In this document: positions 7,515 through 13,648 of the stretch, in pieces
Position numbering within the stretch: position 1 is the stretch's first letter
Layout: each line of letters starts with the position of its first letter
Origin: a virus
Strand: one strand, 5' to 3'
IMG/VR virus record: IMGVR_UViG_3300017989_006435
Coordinates: 1 to 24,700 of that record
DNA: 24,700 nucleotides
Translations under genes and position numbers: made by a program
Notes under the pieces: generated by a model
The model's input: the letters and a program-made list of their open reading frames with translations, nothing else
Databases searched by the model: none
Told to the model about the DNA's origin: nothing

Positions 7515-8243
7515 GTGGCAACTAAGAAATCGTTTTGGGTGTGTAGCAAATGCGGTGCGTTGCATGATGAAGAAAGAGAAGCAAAAGAATGCGAACAAAT
7601 ACACGCATTTGAAGAGAAGATGGAAGTTATTGAAGTTAGTCAATGCTCTCATAATTGGCGATACCCAGATCGTATTCTTGTTTCTGATGGTTCTGGAGAT
7701 GCTGCTGAATATGAGATAAGGGGTGAACATTCCTACGAGGAGTTTTACCAAAGCAAAGACTGGTATTTTGAGTGGAATGGTTATAGGAAGAAAGAAAAAA
7801 TGATTAATGACTTTCGTGGTGATAATGCGTTTCTGAGTAATTTTTATCCATGTGAGGTTGTGTATGAAGGTTTAACATTTATCTCAGTAGAACATGCATA
7901 TCAAGCCGCCAAAACCTTAGAGCTTGATTTAAGAAAAATGATTCAGATTGCACCCACGCCAGGAGAAGCGAAGAAAGCAGGACAGAAAGTCCCGTTAAGA
8001 CCTGGTTGGGAAGAAGGTCTTAAATTTGATGTCATGAAAGAACTCCTTCTGCAAAAGTTTCAAATGCCAAAATTAAGAGAGAAGCTTCTTGAAACTGAGA
8101 ATAAATATCTAGAAGAAGGAAATTGGTGGCATGATAACATTTTTGGTAATTGCACTTGTATGAAATGTGAGAACGTGCATGGACAAAATGTGCTCGGGAA
8201 ATTGTTAATGGAAGTTCGTAATGAACTGCAGGAGGAAGAATAG
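7515..8243 (+). CDS. Zinc-finger / NADAR (YbiA-like) protein
   Basis: 242 residues from GTG 7515, 7 bases after AGGAGG. The N-terminus has a likely zinc knuckle (C10-x2-C13 with Cys/His further on, ...CEQIH). From about residue 96 there is a NADAR domain (YbiA/DUF1768): FRGDNAFLSNFYPCEV, FISVEHAYQAAKTLE, the GWEEGLKFDVMKELLLQKF helix and the closing HGQNVLGKLLMEVR. NADAR proteins are N-glycosidases; published members remove ADP-ribose from guanine in nucleic acid or cleave riboflavin-pathway intermediates. In a phage it could reverse a DarT-like defence (inference). A CTCMKC insert near residues 213-219 is unusual. Confidence 0.8.
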   Translation: MATKKSFWVCSKCGALHDEEREAKECEQIHAFEEKMEVIEVSQCSHNWRYPDRILVSDGSGDAAEYEIRGEHSYEEFYQSKDWYFEWNGYRKKEKMINDFRGDNAFLSNFYPCEVVYEGLTFISVEHAYQAAKTLELDLRKMIQIAPTPGEAKKAGQKVPLRPGWEEGLKFDVMKELLLQKFQMPKLREKLLETENKYLEEGNWWHDNIFGNCTCMKCENVHGQNVLGKLLMEVRNELQEEE

Positions 8244-8524
8244 TGCAAGATTTGCGAAAGATGGATGATTTTGAGGTTATTGAACACATCAAAAAACGAA
8301 GATTATATATGATGGAACTAACAATGGAACAATATATGAATCTTCCAGGTATTAATATTACTGAACTAGAAGAACAACAAGATGGGACATATCGTCTCCA
8401 TGAAGCATTAATTTCAAAAGCTGGACTAACCAGAATTGGAGTTCGTTTTAACAATGAAACTTTTTTAGAACGAGCACAAATTGTTGATAAAAATGATATA
8501 GGAGAACCAAGTGCCTTACATTGA
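8243..8524 (+). CDS. Hypothetical small protein
   Basis: 93 residues starting with GTG, overlapping the previous stop by one base, with GGAGGAAG 8 bases upstream. Mostly helical in the first half, mixed later. No motif recognised. The next gene starts inside its last codons. Confidence 0.6.
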   Translation: MQDLRKMDDFEVIEHIKKRRLYMMELTMEQYMNLPGINITELEEQQDGTYRLHEALISKAGLTRIGVRFNNETFLERAQIVDKNDIGEPSALH

Positions 8525-8765
8525 ACCTAAACGGAGAGGGAACTTTGACGGTCCCTTGAATCAGTTGGCTACGTTTGTTTCTAATGGAGGAGATCTCAAC
8601 TATTGCTTCTCTATGTTATGTAAACACTTCATAGATTGTTTCGGAGAGTCGTATAAGAATTATGCGGAATGTATCTCAGCTCTTGAAGCAGCTAAATTGG
8701 AGTTTTATAGGCGTAGAGTTGCTCCTTATGAAGATACCAAGATTGAGGAAAACGGAGATTTGTAA
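8511..8765 (+). CDS. Small conserved phage protein (DUF6899-like)
   Basis: 84 residues from GTG 8511 after AGGAG. The pattern MPYIEPKRR, the GGDLNYCFSMLCKHFI stretch, then LEAAKLEFYRRRVAPYED resembles a short family I recall as DUF6899, common in phages and some bacteria, with unknown function. It overlaps the previous gene by 14 bases. A promoter-like motif and the tRNA block follow. Confidence 0.6.
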   Translation: MPYIEPKRRGNFDGPLNQLATFVSNGGDLNYCFSMLCKHFIDCFGESYKNYAECISALEAAKLEFYRRRVAPYEDTKIEENGDL

Positions 8766-8771
8766 TTTCTA

Positions 8772-8787
8772 TTAGAACAAATAAACG
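8772..8787 (+). promoter_or_regulatory. Putative promoter motif before the tRNA block
   Basis: TTAGAACAAATAAACG shares AGAACAAATAA with the motifs at 1468 and 21749. It lies 18 bases before tRNA-Trp. Confidence 0.35.
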
Positions 8788-8804
8788 AGGATACATTCTT
8801 AAGT

Positions 8805-8878
8805 GGGTCTGAGGCGATGGTTGCCGCGTGGTCTCCAAAACCACGGTCGACAGGGTTCGATTCCTTGCAGGCCTGCCA
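8805..8878 (+). tRNA. tRNA-Trp(CCA)
   Basis: The 7-bp acceptor stem (two G-U pairs) has an encoded CCA. The anticodon stem gtggt/accac holds loop ctCCAaa and the T-arm is caggg-ttcgatt-ccttg. Reads UGG. Confidence 0.9.
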
Positions 8879-8885
8879 CTTTTAA

Positions 8886-8959
8886 GGATCCGTAGGACAA
8901 TGGCAGTCCAGCCGGCTCATAACCGGTATATGTTGGTTCGATTCCAGCCGGATCCACCA
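8886..8959 (+). tRNA. tRNA-Met(CAT), elongator type
   Basis: Acceptor ggatccg/cggatcc, D-stem ggac/gtcc, anticodon stem gccgg/ccggt with loop ctCATaa, T-arm gttgg/ccagc, CCA encoded. Position 1-72 is paired and the anticodon stem lacks three G-C pairs, so it is not an initiator. It could be an Ile(CAU) tRNA if modified by host TilS. Confidence 0.85.
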
Positions 8960-8974
8960 ATAGAATCTACCAAA

Positions 8975-9172
8975 ATGAAATATAAAAAAATAGACAAAGA
9001 GATTAAAAAACTTCTACCAAAAGGAACTCAGTTTTATATTTTAACTTGTATTGAATGTAATTGTAAATTCGAAGCTACCGAATTTTTTATCAAAAAAGGT
9101 TTGTCTGTTAAATGTCGTGATTGTCAACTCGAATGGTGTGAAGCGATTGGTAATAAATATGGATGGTACTGA
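8975..9172 (+). CDS. Small zinc-ribbon-like protein
   Basis: 65 residues from ATG 8975, just after tRNA-Met. An upstream start in the same frame would lie inside the tRNAs and is rejected. C-x2-C (CIECNC) and C-x2-C (CRDC) about 20 residues apart suggest a zinc ribbon. No clear ribosome site. Function unknown. Confidence 0.5.
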   Translation: MKYKKIDKEIKKLLPKGTQFYILTCIECNCKFEATEFFIKKGLSVKCRDCQLEWCEAIGNKYGWY

Positions 9173-9174
9173 CC

Positions 9175-9558
9175 ATGAAAAAGCGCAAAGAATTTCTCGT
9201 GAGGTCAAAGAAAGAACGAAGTAAAGACTTTGCGTATATTTCGGTAGAAAAACTCAAGGATGGATATCTTTACAAAATCCATGCCAGAAATGCAGAGTAT
9301 GGTATATGGGTTGCTGCATGTGGGCACTTTATTATTTCTCGTATTAAATACACGACAAATTATTTATTTGAAGAAATTCACTGGGATTTAAGTACCCACT
9401 TTGGAACAGTAAGACCCATAGAAGAGATTGAAAAATCACCTTTTGACCCTAAAGATATGAAAGAAAGAGTTCTTATTAAAGGAGAAGAAAGAGAGTATCT
9501 AGCATACAAAGACGACGATCAGATTTTGGAGTATTTAAATCAATGGGAAGAAAATTAA
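9175..9558 (+). CDS. Hypothetical protein
   Basis: 127 residues from ATG 9175 (9163 is possible in the same frame). A basic N-terminus is followed by a beta-rich middle (YISVEKLKDGYLYKIHARN) and an acidic tail. No recognised family. Its 3' end overlaps the homing endonuclease start by 16 bases, so the native C-terminus may have been altered by that insertion. Confidence 0.6.
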   Translation: MKKRKEFLVRSKKERSKDFAYISVEKLKDGYLYKIHARNAEYGIWVAACGHFIISRIKYTTNYLFEEIHWDLSTHFGTVRPIEEIEKSPFDPKDMKERVLIKGEEREYLAYKDDDQILEYLNQWEEN

Positions 9559-10361
9559 GTCAAGAGACTAAACAAAAAATAAAAGACAGTCTTAAGAAAG
9601 TTAAGTTAAAAGAATGTCCGAAATGTGGTCGAAAATGTAGACCTTCAAATATACAAAGACATGTAAAATCTTGTGGTAAACATATTAAGAAATTTTCTCC
9701 GAAGGATGAATGGAAAGTTGGAGAGAATAAATATGAATGTCCTTACTGTAAAAAACAATTTAAGAAACTTGGCATCGGAAATCATATTTTTCGACAACAT
9801 ACAAAAGAAGGTCGTTCTATTAAAATACCATCTTGGAATAAGGGGTTAACACAAGAAACAGATGATCGTGTCGCAAGAGTCACAAGACGTTTACAACGAA
9901 CAATGAAAGAAAAGGCAGAAAATGGAGAACTTAGAGGTTGTTTTTCCAAAGAATATTTTGGCTCTAATGAACATTTAAAAAATTCAGCAAAAGGTGGGGG
10001 TTATCATAAAAATTTAGGTCGAGGAAGACAAGGATCTTATAAAGGAATATGGTGTGACTCAAGTTGGGAACTTGCTTTTGTGGTATATCATTTAGAGCAT
10101 GGTATTCCTTTTGAACGAAATTGGAAAAAATTTAAGTATATTTTTGATGGGGTGACACATACATATATACCCGACTTTGTTTATCCTGATGGAACATATA
10201 TAGAAGTCAAAGGTTATTTTGATAAAAGAAGTCAAGAGAAATTAAAACAATTTCGAGGAAAGATTTCATTACTTCAACACAAAGATATGGAGAATATGCT
10301 CTATTATACAACATTGAAGTATGGAAAAGACTTTATTCATTTATATGATACTCCGGAGTAG
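9543..10361 (+). CDS. Homing endonuclease, Vsr-like/PD-(D/E)XK type with zinc fingers
   Basis: 272 residues. Two Cys/His fingers (C25-C28...H40...C44 and C66-C69...H81...H86) are followed by a nuclease core with E176 (SSWELAFVVYHLE), D211 (YIPDFVYPDG) and E221-x-K223 (YIEVKGYF). This resembles the I-Bth0305I/Vsr-like group of phage homing endonucleases. The frameshifted gene at 21781-22699 is a relative. It overlaps the previous gene by 16 bases, and its TAG stop (10359-10361) lies inside tRNA-Asn. Confidence 0.8.
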   Translation: MGRKLSQETKQKIKDSLKKVKLKECPKCGRKCRPSNIQRHVKSCGKHIKKFSPKDEWKVGENKYECPYCKKQFKKLGIGNHIFRQHTKEGRSIKIPSWNKGLTQETDDRVARVTRRLQRTMKEKAENGELRGCFSKEYFGSNEHLKNSAKGGGYHKNLGRGRQGSYKGIWCDSSWELAFVVYHLEHGIPFERNWKKFKYIFDGVTHTYIPDFVYPDGTYIEVKGYFDKRSQEKLKQFRGKISLLQHKDMENMLYYTTLKYGKDFIHLYDTPE

Positions 10362-10437
10362 ACTAATGGCAAGTCAGTGCGCTGTTAACGCACCGTGAGA
10401 AATCACACTGGTGGTTCGAGCCCTGCTCTCGGAGCCA
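10352..10437 (+). tRNA. tRNA-Asn(GTT), atypical or decaying
   Basis: Anticodon stem gtgcg/cgcac with loop ctGTTaa, D-stem gact/agtc, discriminator G and encoded CCA. The acceptor has an A6-C67 mismatch and two wobbles. The T-stem has two mismatches (positions 50-64 and 51-63). The variable region is 16 bases with a gtga-gaaa-tcac hairpin, unlike normal short-armed tRNA-Asn. The upstream endonuclease gene ends 10 bases inside it. Confidence 0.65.
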
Positions 10438-10458
10438 ACTCCATAAGGAGAACTGCCT

Positions 10459-10671
10459 ATGAAGAGTCCGTGTAAGACTTGTGATCGACATAGTAGTGAA
10501 TTTCCAAATTGTTTAGAAGGTTGTGTAGACATTGCTGAGTTTCAGCAAAGTTTATTAACACCGAAAGAACGCTCTTTGGAGCAAGAATTATACACAGTAT
10601 TTTCTGAGTTTCCTGTTGCCCCATTTCCAAGAAGTAGGGGTTATATGGAACTCATAAGAAGCCAAAATTAA
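10459..10671 (+). CDS. Small Cys-rich protein
   Basis: 70 residues, AAGGAG before the ATG. The N-terminus CKTCDRHSSEFPNCLEGC contains a four-Cys pattern (C5, C8, C18, C22) that probably binds zinc. The protein at 23567-23755 has a similar PCKxC...C.EGC pattern and also lies beside a tRNA. The TAA stop directly abuts the first base of tRNA-Gln. Confidence 0.6.
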   Translation: MKSPCKTCDRHSSEFPNCLEGCVDIAEFQQSLLTPKERSLEQELYTVFSEFPVAPFPRSRGYMELIRSQN

Positions 10672-10750
10672 AGGCGGGTAGCTCAACTGGTAGGGCACCA
10701 GAATTTGACTCTGGGATATTTTGTGGGTTCAAACCCCACCCCGCCTTCCA
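10672..10750 (+). tRNA. tRNA-Gln(TTG)
   Basis: Acceptor aggcggg/cccgcct, anticodon stem ccaga/tctgg with loop atTTGac, T-arm gtggg-ttcaaac-cccac, CCA encoded. Variable region is 8 bases, a little long. It starts with zero gap after the previous stop codon. Confidence 0.9.
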
Positions 10751-10757
10751 ACTTTCT

Positions 10758-10862
10758 GGGAGTAGGTATGTCTTAACGACATCAGTTGAATGGGTAGTGG
10801 AGTAACTGCTGGCAGAGCCGTTAAATATTCACCCATGAATTTGCAGGGGCTCCCCTACTCCC
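10758..10862 (+). ncRNA. Structured RNA with possible pseudoknot
   Basis: gggagtag (10758-10765) pairs perfectly with ctactccc (10855-10862). Inside are atgtc/gacat (10768-10772/10778-10782) and cagtt/aactg (10783-10787/10804-10808). Loop bases atgggt (10790-10795) can pair with acccat (10831-10836), making an H-type pseudoknot. There is no T-arm, anticodon arm or CCA, so it is not a tRNA. It lies between tRNA-Gln and a coding gene in the same orientation. Function unknown; it may be a 5' leader element of the gene at 10876. Confidence 0.45.
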
Positions 10863-10875
10863 AATCCTTTTAAAA

Positions 10876-11133
10876 ATGAAAAAGACATTATACCAACTCA
10901 CAACTACATACGCTTGTGGAGGTATTGTCGTTGTGAATGGTAAAATTGTCGAGACTTGTCCAATATATAAATGGATGAGAGGTAAGACAGTGAGATATGT
11001 CGTAGACTATCTTAATAGGAAACGCAAATTTAGAAGAAAGGAATTGGTATGTTCGTTTGTAAGAAATGCGGAAGAATCTGCACAACACAAAGCGGTTTTA
11101 CAATGCACAAACGAAAATGCCATAAAATTGTAA
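10876..11133 (+). CDS. Small phage protein, tail overlapped by HNH gene
   Basis: 85 residues. The N-terminal ~55 residues (YQLTTTYACGGIVVVNGKIV, then PIYKWMRGKTVRYVVDYL) look like a compact conserved module. The last 28 residues share DNA with the start of the HNH gene (85-base overlap), so the native C-terminus was probably replaced when that gene inserted. The ribosome site is weak. Function unknown. Confidence 0.55.
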   Translation: MKKTLYQLTTTYACGGIVVVNGKIVETCPIYKWMRGKTVRYVVDYLNRKRKFRRKELVCSFVRNAEESAQHKAVLQCTNENAIKL

Positions 11134-11759
11134 CAGACAAAAACGGTTATCAGTATTACATGGGTAATGAAAGAAAAGAAAAACCTGTTCATAGAGCAGT
11201 AGTTGAATCTCATCTTAAAAGAAAACTCTCAACAAATGAGATCGTACATCATAAAAATCAAATCCCTAGTGATAACCAATTAGAAAATTTAGAAGTAGTT
11301 TCCAGATCAGAACATATGAAAATACATCGTTCTCTTCTGACAAAAGGAGAAATGAAACTAGACCGAGAACGAGCTTTTCAAACGGCTAAACACAGAGGAA
11401 CTAATAGTAGAAAATTAACAAAGAAAGATGTTAGAAAAATAAAAGAAAGACTACGAGATGGAGAACTGCATTCAGTTTTATGTAAAGAATATGATGTTTC
11501 CGGAACTGCTATCGCTAGTATTAGTTCTGGTGGTTCATGGAACCATATTGAAGTAAGCGGATTTCAACCTGGAACGAATAGTATAAAATTTGGTGAGAAA
11601 AATTCTAACGCCAAACTAACTGAGAAGCAAGTAATAGAAATCAAATATCGACTTGCTGAACAAGAAGGATTAAAAACTATAGCAAGAGACTATAATGTTT
11701 CTGCAGCCACGATTTATGATATCAAAACAGGTAGATCGTGGAAACATGTGGAGGTCTGA
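11049..11759 (+). CDS. HNH homing endonuclease with zinc finger and two HTH modules
   Basis: 236 residues. Residues 3-24 form a C2H2/C2HC finger (FVCKKCGRI, then H20, C24). The HNH core is VHRAVVESHLKRKL, then EIVHHKN (H67-H68-K-N70), NLEVV and HMKIH. Two C-terminal repeats each combine a recognition helix and a GxSWxHxEV ending (residues about 115-170 and 195-236), likely DNA-binding modules that set the target site. The gene at 14767-15258 is a paralogue with one such module. Free-standing. Confidence 0.85.
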   Translation: MFVCKKCGRICTTQSGFTMHKRKCHKIVTDKNGYQYYMGNERKEKPVHRAVVESHLKRKLSTNEIVHHKNQIPSDNQLENLEVVSRSEHMKIHRSLLTKGEMKLDRERAFQTAKHRGTNSRKLTKKDVRKIKERLRDGELHSVLCKEYDVSGTAIASISSGGSWNHIEVSGFQPGTNSIKFGEKNSNAKLTEKQVIEIKYRLAEQEGLKTIARDYNVSAATIYDIKTGRSWKHVEV

Positions 11760-11760
11760 A

Positions 11761-12270
11761 ATGAATAGAGTAATTTTATTAAATGCAGACTACAGTTTCT
11801 TGAACACAATTAGTTGGCAAAAGGCGATGTGTCTTATCGAAAAAGGGAAAGTTGAAATTATCAAAGCTTCGGAAAAAATCATCCGTGGATTTGAAAAAAC
11901 GTGGGAAAGGGTCGTTCCAAAAGTTCTCCGCCTTATACATCTGGTCCGGACGGTCTACCGGAGCAAAGTTCCCTTCAGTAAAAGAAATGTCCTATACAGG
12001 GACAATTTCACTTGTCAATATTGTGGCACAAAGAAACGAAAATTGACTATTGACCACGTTGTACCAAGAGGACAAGGCGGGATTTCTTCTTGGGAAAATT
12101 GCGTGGCTGCTTGTAAACCATGTAACAACGATAAAGGTAATAGGACTCCAAGTCAAGCAAAGATGAGATTACCAAGACGGCCAATTCAACCAACTATTAT
12201 GGAATTCTTAATGTTGAGAATGAGACGTTTTGGAATTGACGACATCTTGAGAGAATTGGGGGTTTTCTAA
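11761..12270 (+). CDS. HNH endonuclease (zinc-bound, YSFLNTISWQKA type)
   Basis: 169 residues. GAGG lies 6 bases before the ATG. The N-terminal NADYSFLNTISWQKAMCLI is typical of a bacterial/phage HNH family. The core has C85-x2-C88, TIDHVVPR (D98-H99), N113 and C118-x2-C121-NN. The architecture is closer to cellular HNH proteins than to the homing type with NUMOD repeats. It starts two bases after the previous HNH stop, so two nuclease genes are in tandem. Confidence 0.82.
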   Translation: MNRVILLNADYSFLNTISWQKAMCLIEKGKVEIIKASEKIIRGFEKTWERVVPKVLRLIHLVRTVYRSKVPFSKRNVLYRDNFTCQYCGTKKRKLTIDHVVPRGQGGISSWENCVAACKPCNNDKGNRTPSQAKMRLPRRPIQPTIMEFLMLRMRRFGIDDILRELGVF

Positions 12271-12437
12271 TGACCAAAGATCAAGCAGAAGCATTAGTTG
12301 AAAATGTAATTAATGCTGCAATAAACGTCGGTGTTCATTTTCATAAACCTGATGGAGATTCCGAGAAAGAACATTTTGAGAATCTCCTCAGATATAATGA
12401 AAAGAAATTATATCGACGAATCATAACAAAAGAGTAA
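12270..12437 (+). CDS. Small hypothetical protein
   Basis: 55 residues, starting at the TAATG overlap with the HNH gene. One helix (DQAEALVENVINAAINVG) and a charged tail. The TAA stop directly abuts the first base of tRNA-Ser(TGA). No family recognised. Confidence 0.55.
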   Translation: MTKDQAEALVENVINAAINVGVHFHKPDGDSEKEHFENLLRYNEKKLYRRIITKE

Positions 12438-12521
12438 GGAGAGGTCATCCATGGGGATAACGAGGTTTGAATTCTCGGGCGTGTCAAAGCGTAGCGGGTT
12501 CGATTCCTGTCCTCTCCGCCA
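12438..12521 (+). tRNA. tRNA-Ser(TGA)
   Basis: Acceptor ggagagg/cctctcc, anticodon stem cgagg/tctcg with loop ttTGAat, discriminator G, CCA encoded. The D-arm is unusually short (atc/gat) and the variable region has only a weak gcg/cgt stem. It is closely similar to tRNA-Ser(CGA) at 20874-20958. A T-run (12522-12527) follows the CCA. Confidence 0.8.
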
Positions 12522-12532
12522 TTTTTTATTTA

Positions 12533-12606
12533 TGTGATAGCGAGGGGGTTGTGGTGAGGAAGTCGCTAGCTAAGCCGGTGGACGACGTGTAGCTATCACA
12601 TTTTTT
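12533..12606 (+). ncRNA. 68-nt structured RNA ending in a T-run
   Basis: tgtgatagc (12533-12541) pairs perfectly with gctatcaca (12592-12600), followed by TTTTTT (12601-12606). The 50-base interior is G-rich on its 5' side and has gtcg/cgac (12562-12565/12583-12586). It is longer and more complex than a plain terminator hairpin. It may be a small phage RNA with a built-in terminator. Confidence 0.45.
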
Positions 12607-12622
12607 AGCGAATAGGTGAATA

Positions 12623-12784
12623 ATGAATATTGACAACGTGCAAGTCAAACTTACCGAGAAAGAAACCGGAGAAGTAAAAACATTAAGACCTGGGAGAGAT
12701 ACGTTGATTTTGACCGTTATCCAATCTAAACCATTGAGATTATTAGATTGGCATCAATATGACGTTGAACTAGTGGAGGAATAG
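12623..12784 (+). CDS. Small hypothetical protein
   Basis: 53 residues from ATG 12623; AGGTG lies 5-8 bases upstream. The sequence alternates polar and hydrophobic residues (VQVKLTEKETGEVKTLRPGR), suggesting a small beta-fold. No family recognised. Three bases separate it from the next gene. Confidence 0.5.
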   Translation: MNIDNVQVKLTEKETGEVKTLRPGRDTLILTVIQSKPLRLLDWHQYDVELVEE

Positions 12785-12787
12785 GAA

Positions 12788-12946
12788 ATGTGTGGACCAC
12801 CAGCAGAACAATGTTTTGAAGAAGAACCAAGAAATAGAGGTCAAAACCATTATCCATATGATCCAGAAACAGGTTGTTATGATCTTGATGCTGACGATCA
12901 AGCAATGATCCGAGAAAAAGAAAAACATTTGATTCAAGATGATTAG
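12788..12946 (+). CDS. Small acidic protein
   Basis: 52 residues (MCGPPAEQCFEEEPRNRGQN start) with GAGGAATAGG just upstream. The middle YPYDPETGCYDLDADD is acidic. The G of its TAG stop (12946) is the first base of tRNA-Ser(GGA), so RNase P maturation would cut the stop codon. Function unknown. Confidence 0.5.
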   Translation: MCGPPAEQCFEEEPRNRGQNHYPYDPETGCYDLDADDQAMIREKEKHLIQDD

Positions 12947-13033
12947 GTGGGGTGGCCGAGCGGTCGATGGCACTGTCCTGGAAAGGCAGCGAGTGTAACA
13001 GCTCCCTGAGTTCGAATCTCAGTCCCACCGCCA
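12946..13033 (+). tRNA. tRNA-Ser(GGA)
   Basis: Acceptor ggtgggg/tcccacc (one G-U), anticodon stem ctgtc/ggcag with loop ctGGAaa, long variable arm, T-arm ctgag-ttcgaat-ctcag, discriminator G, CCA encoded. Reads UCC/UCU. Confidence 0.9.
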
Positions 13034-13048
13034 TAGAAAGGAATAGGA

Positions 13049-13642
13049 ATGGGAGATAGAGTAGCTCTATTTGATATGGATGATACTCTCGTAGATTTTG
13101 ATATTAAAATGTTGAGAGATCTCCAATCAATTCAAGGACCTGGTGATGCAGAACCGATCGCTGCGCATGTTCCTGATTTACCGATTTATATGCAAAGGCG
13201 AAAACATCTCATTATGCAACAACGAGGTTGGTGGAGAGATTTGCCAGAAAAGAAACTCGGATTTCAGATAATGAACATTGCAACTCAGGTCGGTTTTACT
13301 GTGAACGTTTTAACAAAAGGACCATCCACAAAACCCCATGCGTGGTTGGAAAAAGTGGAATGGTGTAAGAAACATTTGGGTAACACGCCAATAACCATTA
13401 CTGAGAACAAGTCATTGGTTTATGGACGCGTCCTAGTTGATGACTATCCCCAATATATGGATGGATGGTTAGAATGGCGTAAAAGAGGTTTTGGGATAAT
13501 GCCGTGGACAAGCACCAATAAAGATTACTATAATCCACAGGTTTTAAAGACTGATGGAACCAATTTGGAGCATGTTCGTGAATTATTAAAAGCAGCATAT
13601 GATAGAGAATCTGGACAGGCTGCAGACTACCAATTAAAATGA
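13049..13642 (+). CDS. HAD-family 5'(3')-deoxyribonucleotidase-like phosphatase
   Basis: 197 residues, AAAGGAATAGG before the ATG. HAD motif I is FDMDDTLVDFD (D9, D11, T13). Motif II is VLTKGP (Thr near 91), and motifs III/IV are the Lys in ENKSLVYG and LVDDYPQY. This resembles 5'(3')-deoxyribonucleotidases, which dephosphorylate dNMPs, and would extend the nucleotide theme of the left block. Phosphatase against another small substrate is possible. It lies directly upstream of the metacaspase gene (6-base gap). Confidence 0.75.
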   Translation: MGDRVALFDMDDTLVDFDIKMLRDLQSIQGPGDAEPIAAHVPDLPIYMQRRKHLIMQQRGWWRDLPEKKLGFQIMNIATQVGFTVNVLTKGPSTKPHAWLEKVEWCKKHLGNTPITITENKSLVYGRVLVDDYPQYMDGWLEWRKRGFGIMPWTSTNKDYYNPQVLKTDGTNLEHVRELLKAAYDRESGQAADYQLK

Positions 13643-13648
13643 GAGGTA

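Noticed and set aside
8828-8974. Coding start inside tRNA-Trp and tRNA-Met
   Set aside because: The region is fully explained by two tRNAs; ATG 8975 lies after them.
10758-10862. tRNA with unusual arms
   Set aside because: No T-arm TTCRA, no anticodon arm, no CCA, unlike all 13 tRNAs here.
12533-12600. Twister-type ribozyme (a ctaagccggt string)
   Set aside because: The other conserved twister segments and pairings are not present.
12726-13034. Leftward open frame across two small genes and tRNA-Ser
   Set aside because: It runs antisense through a tRNA and two well-placed rightward small genes.
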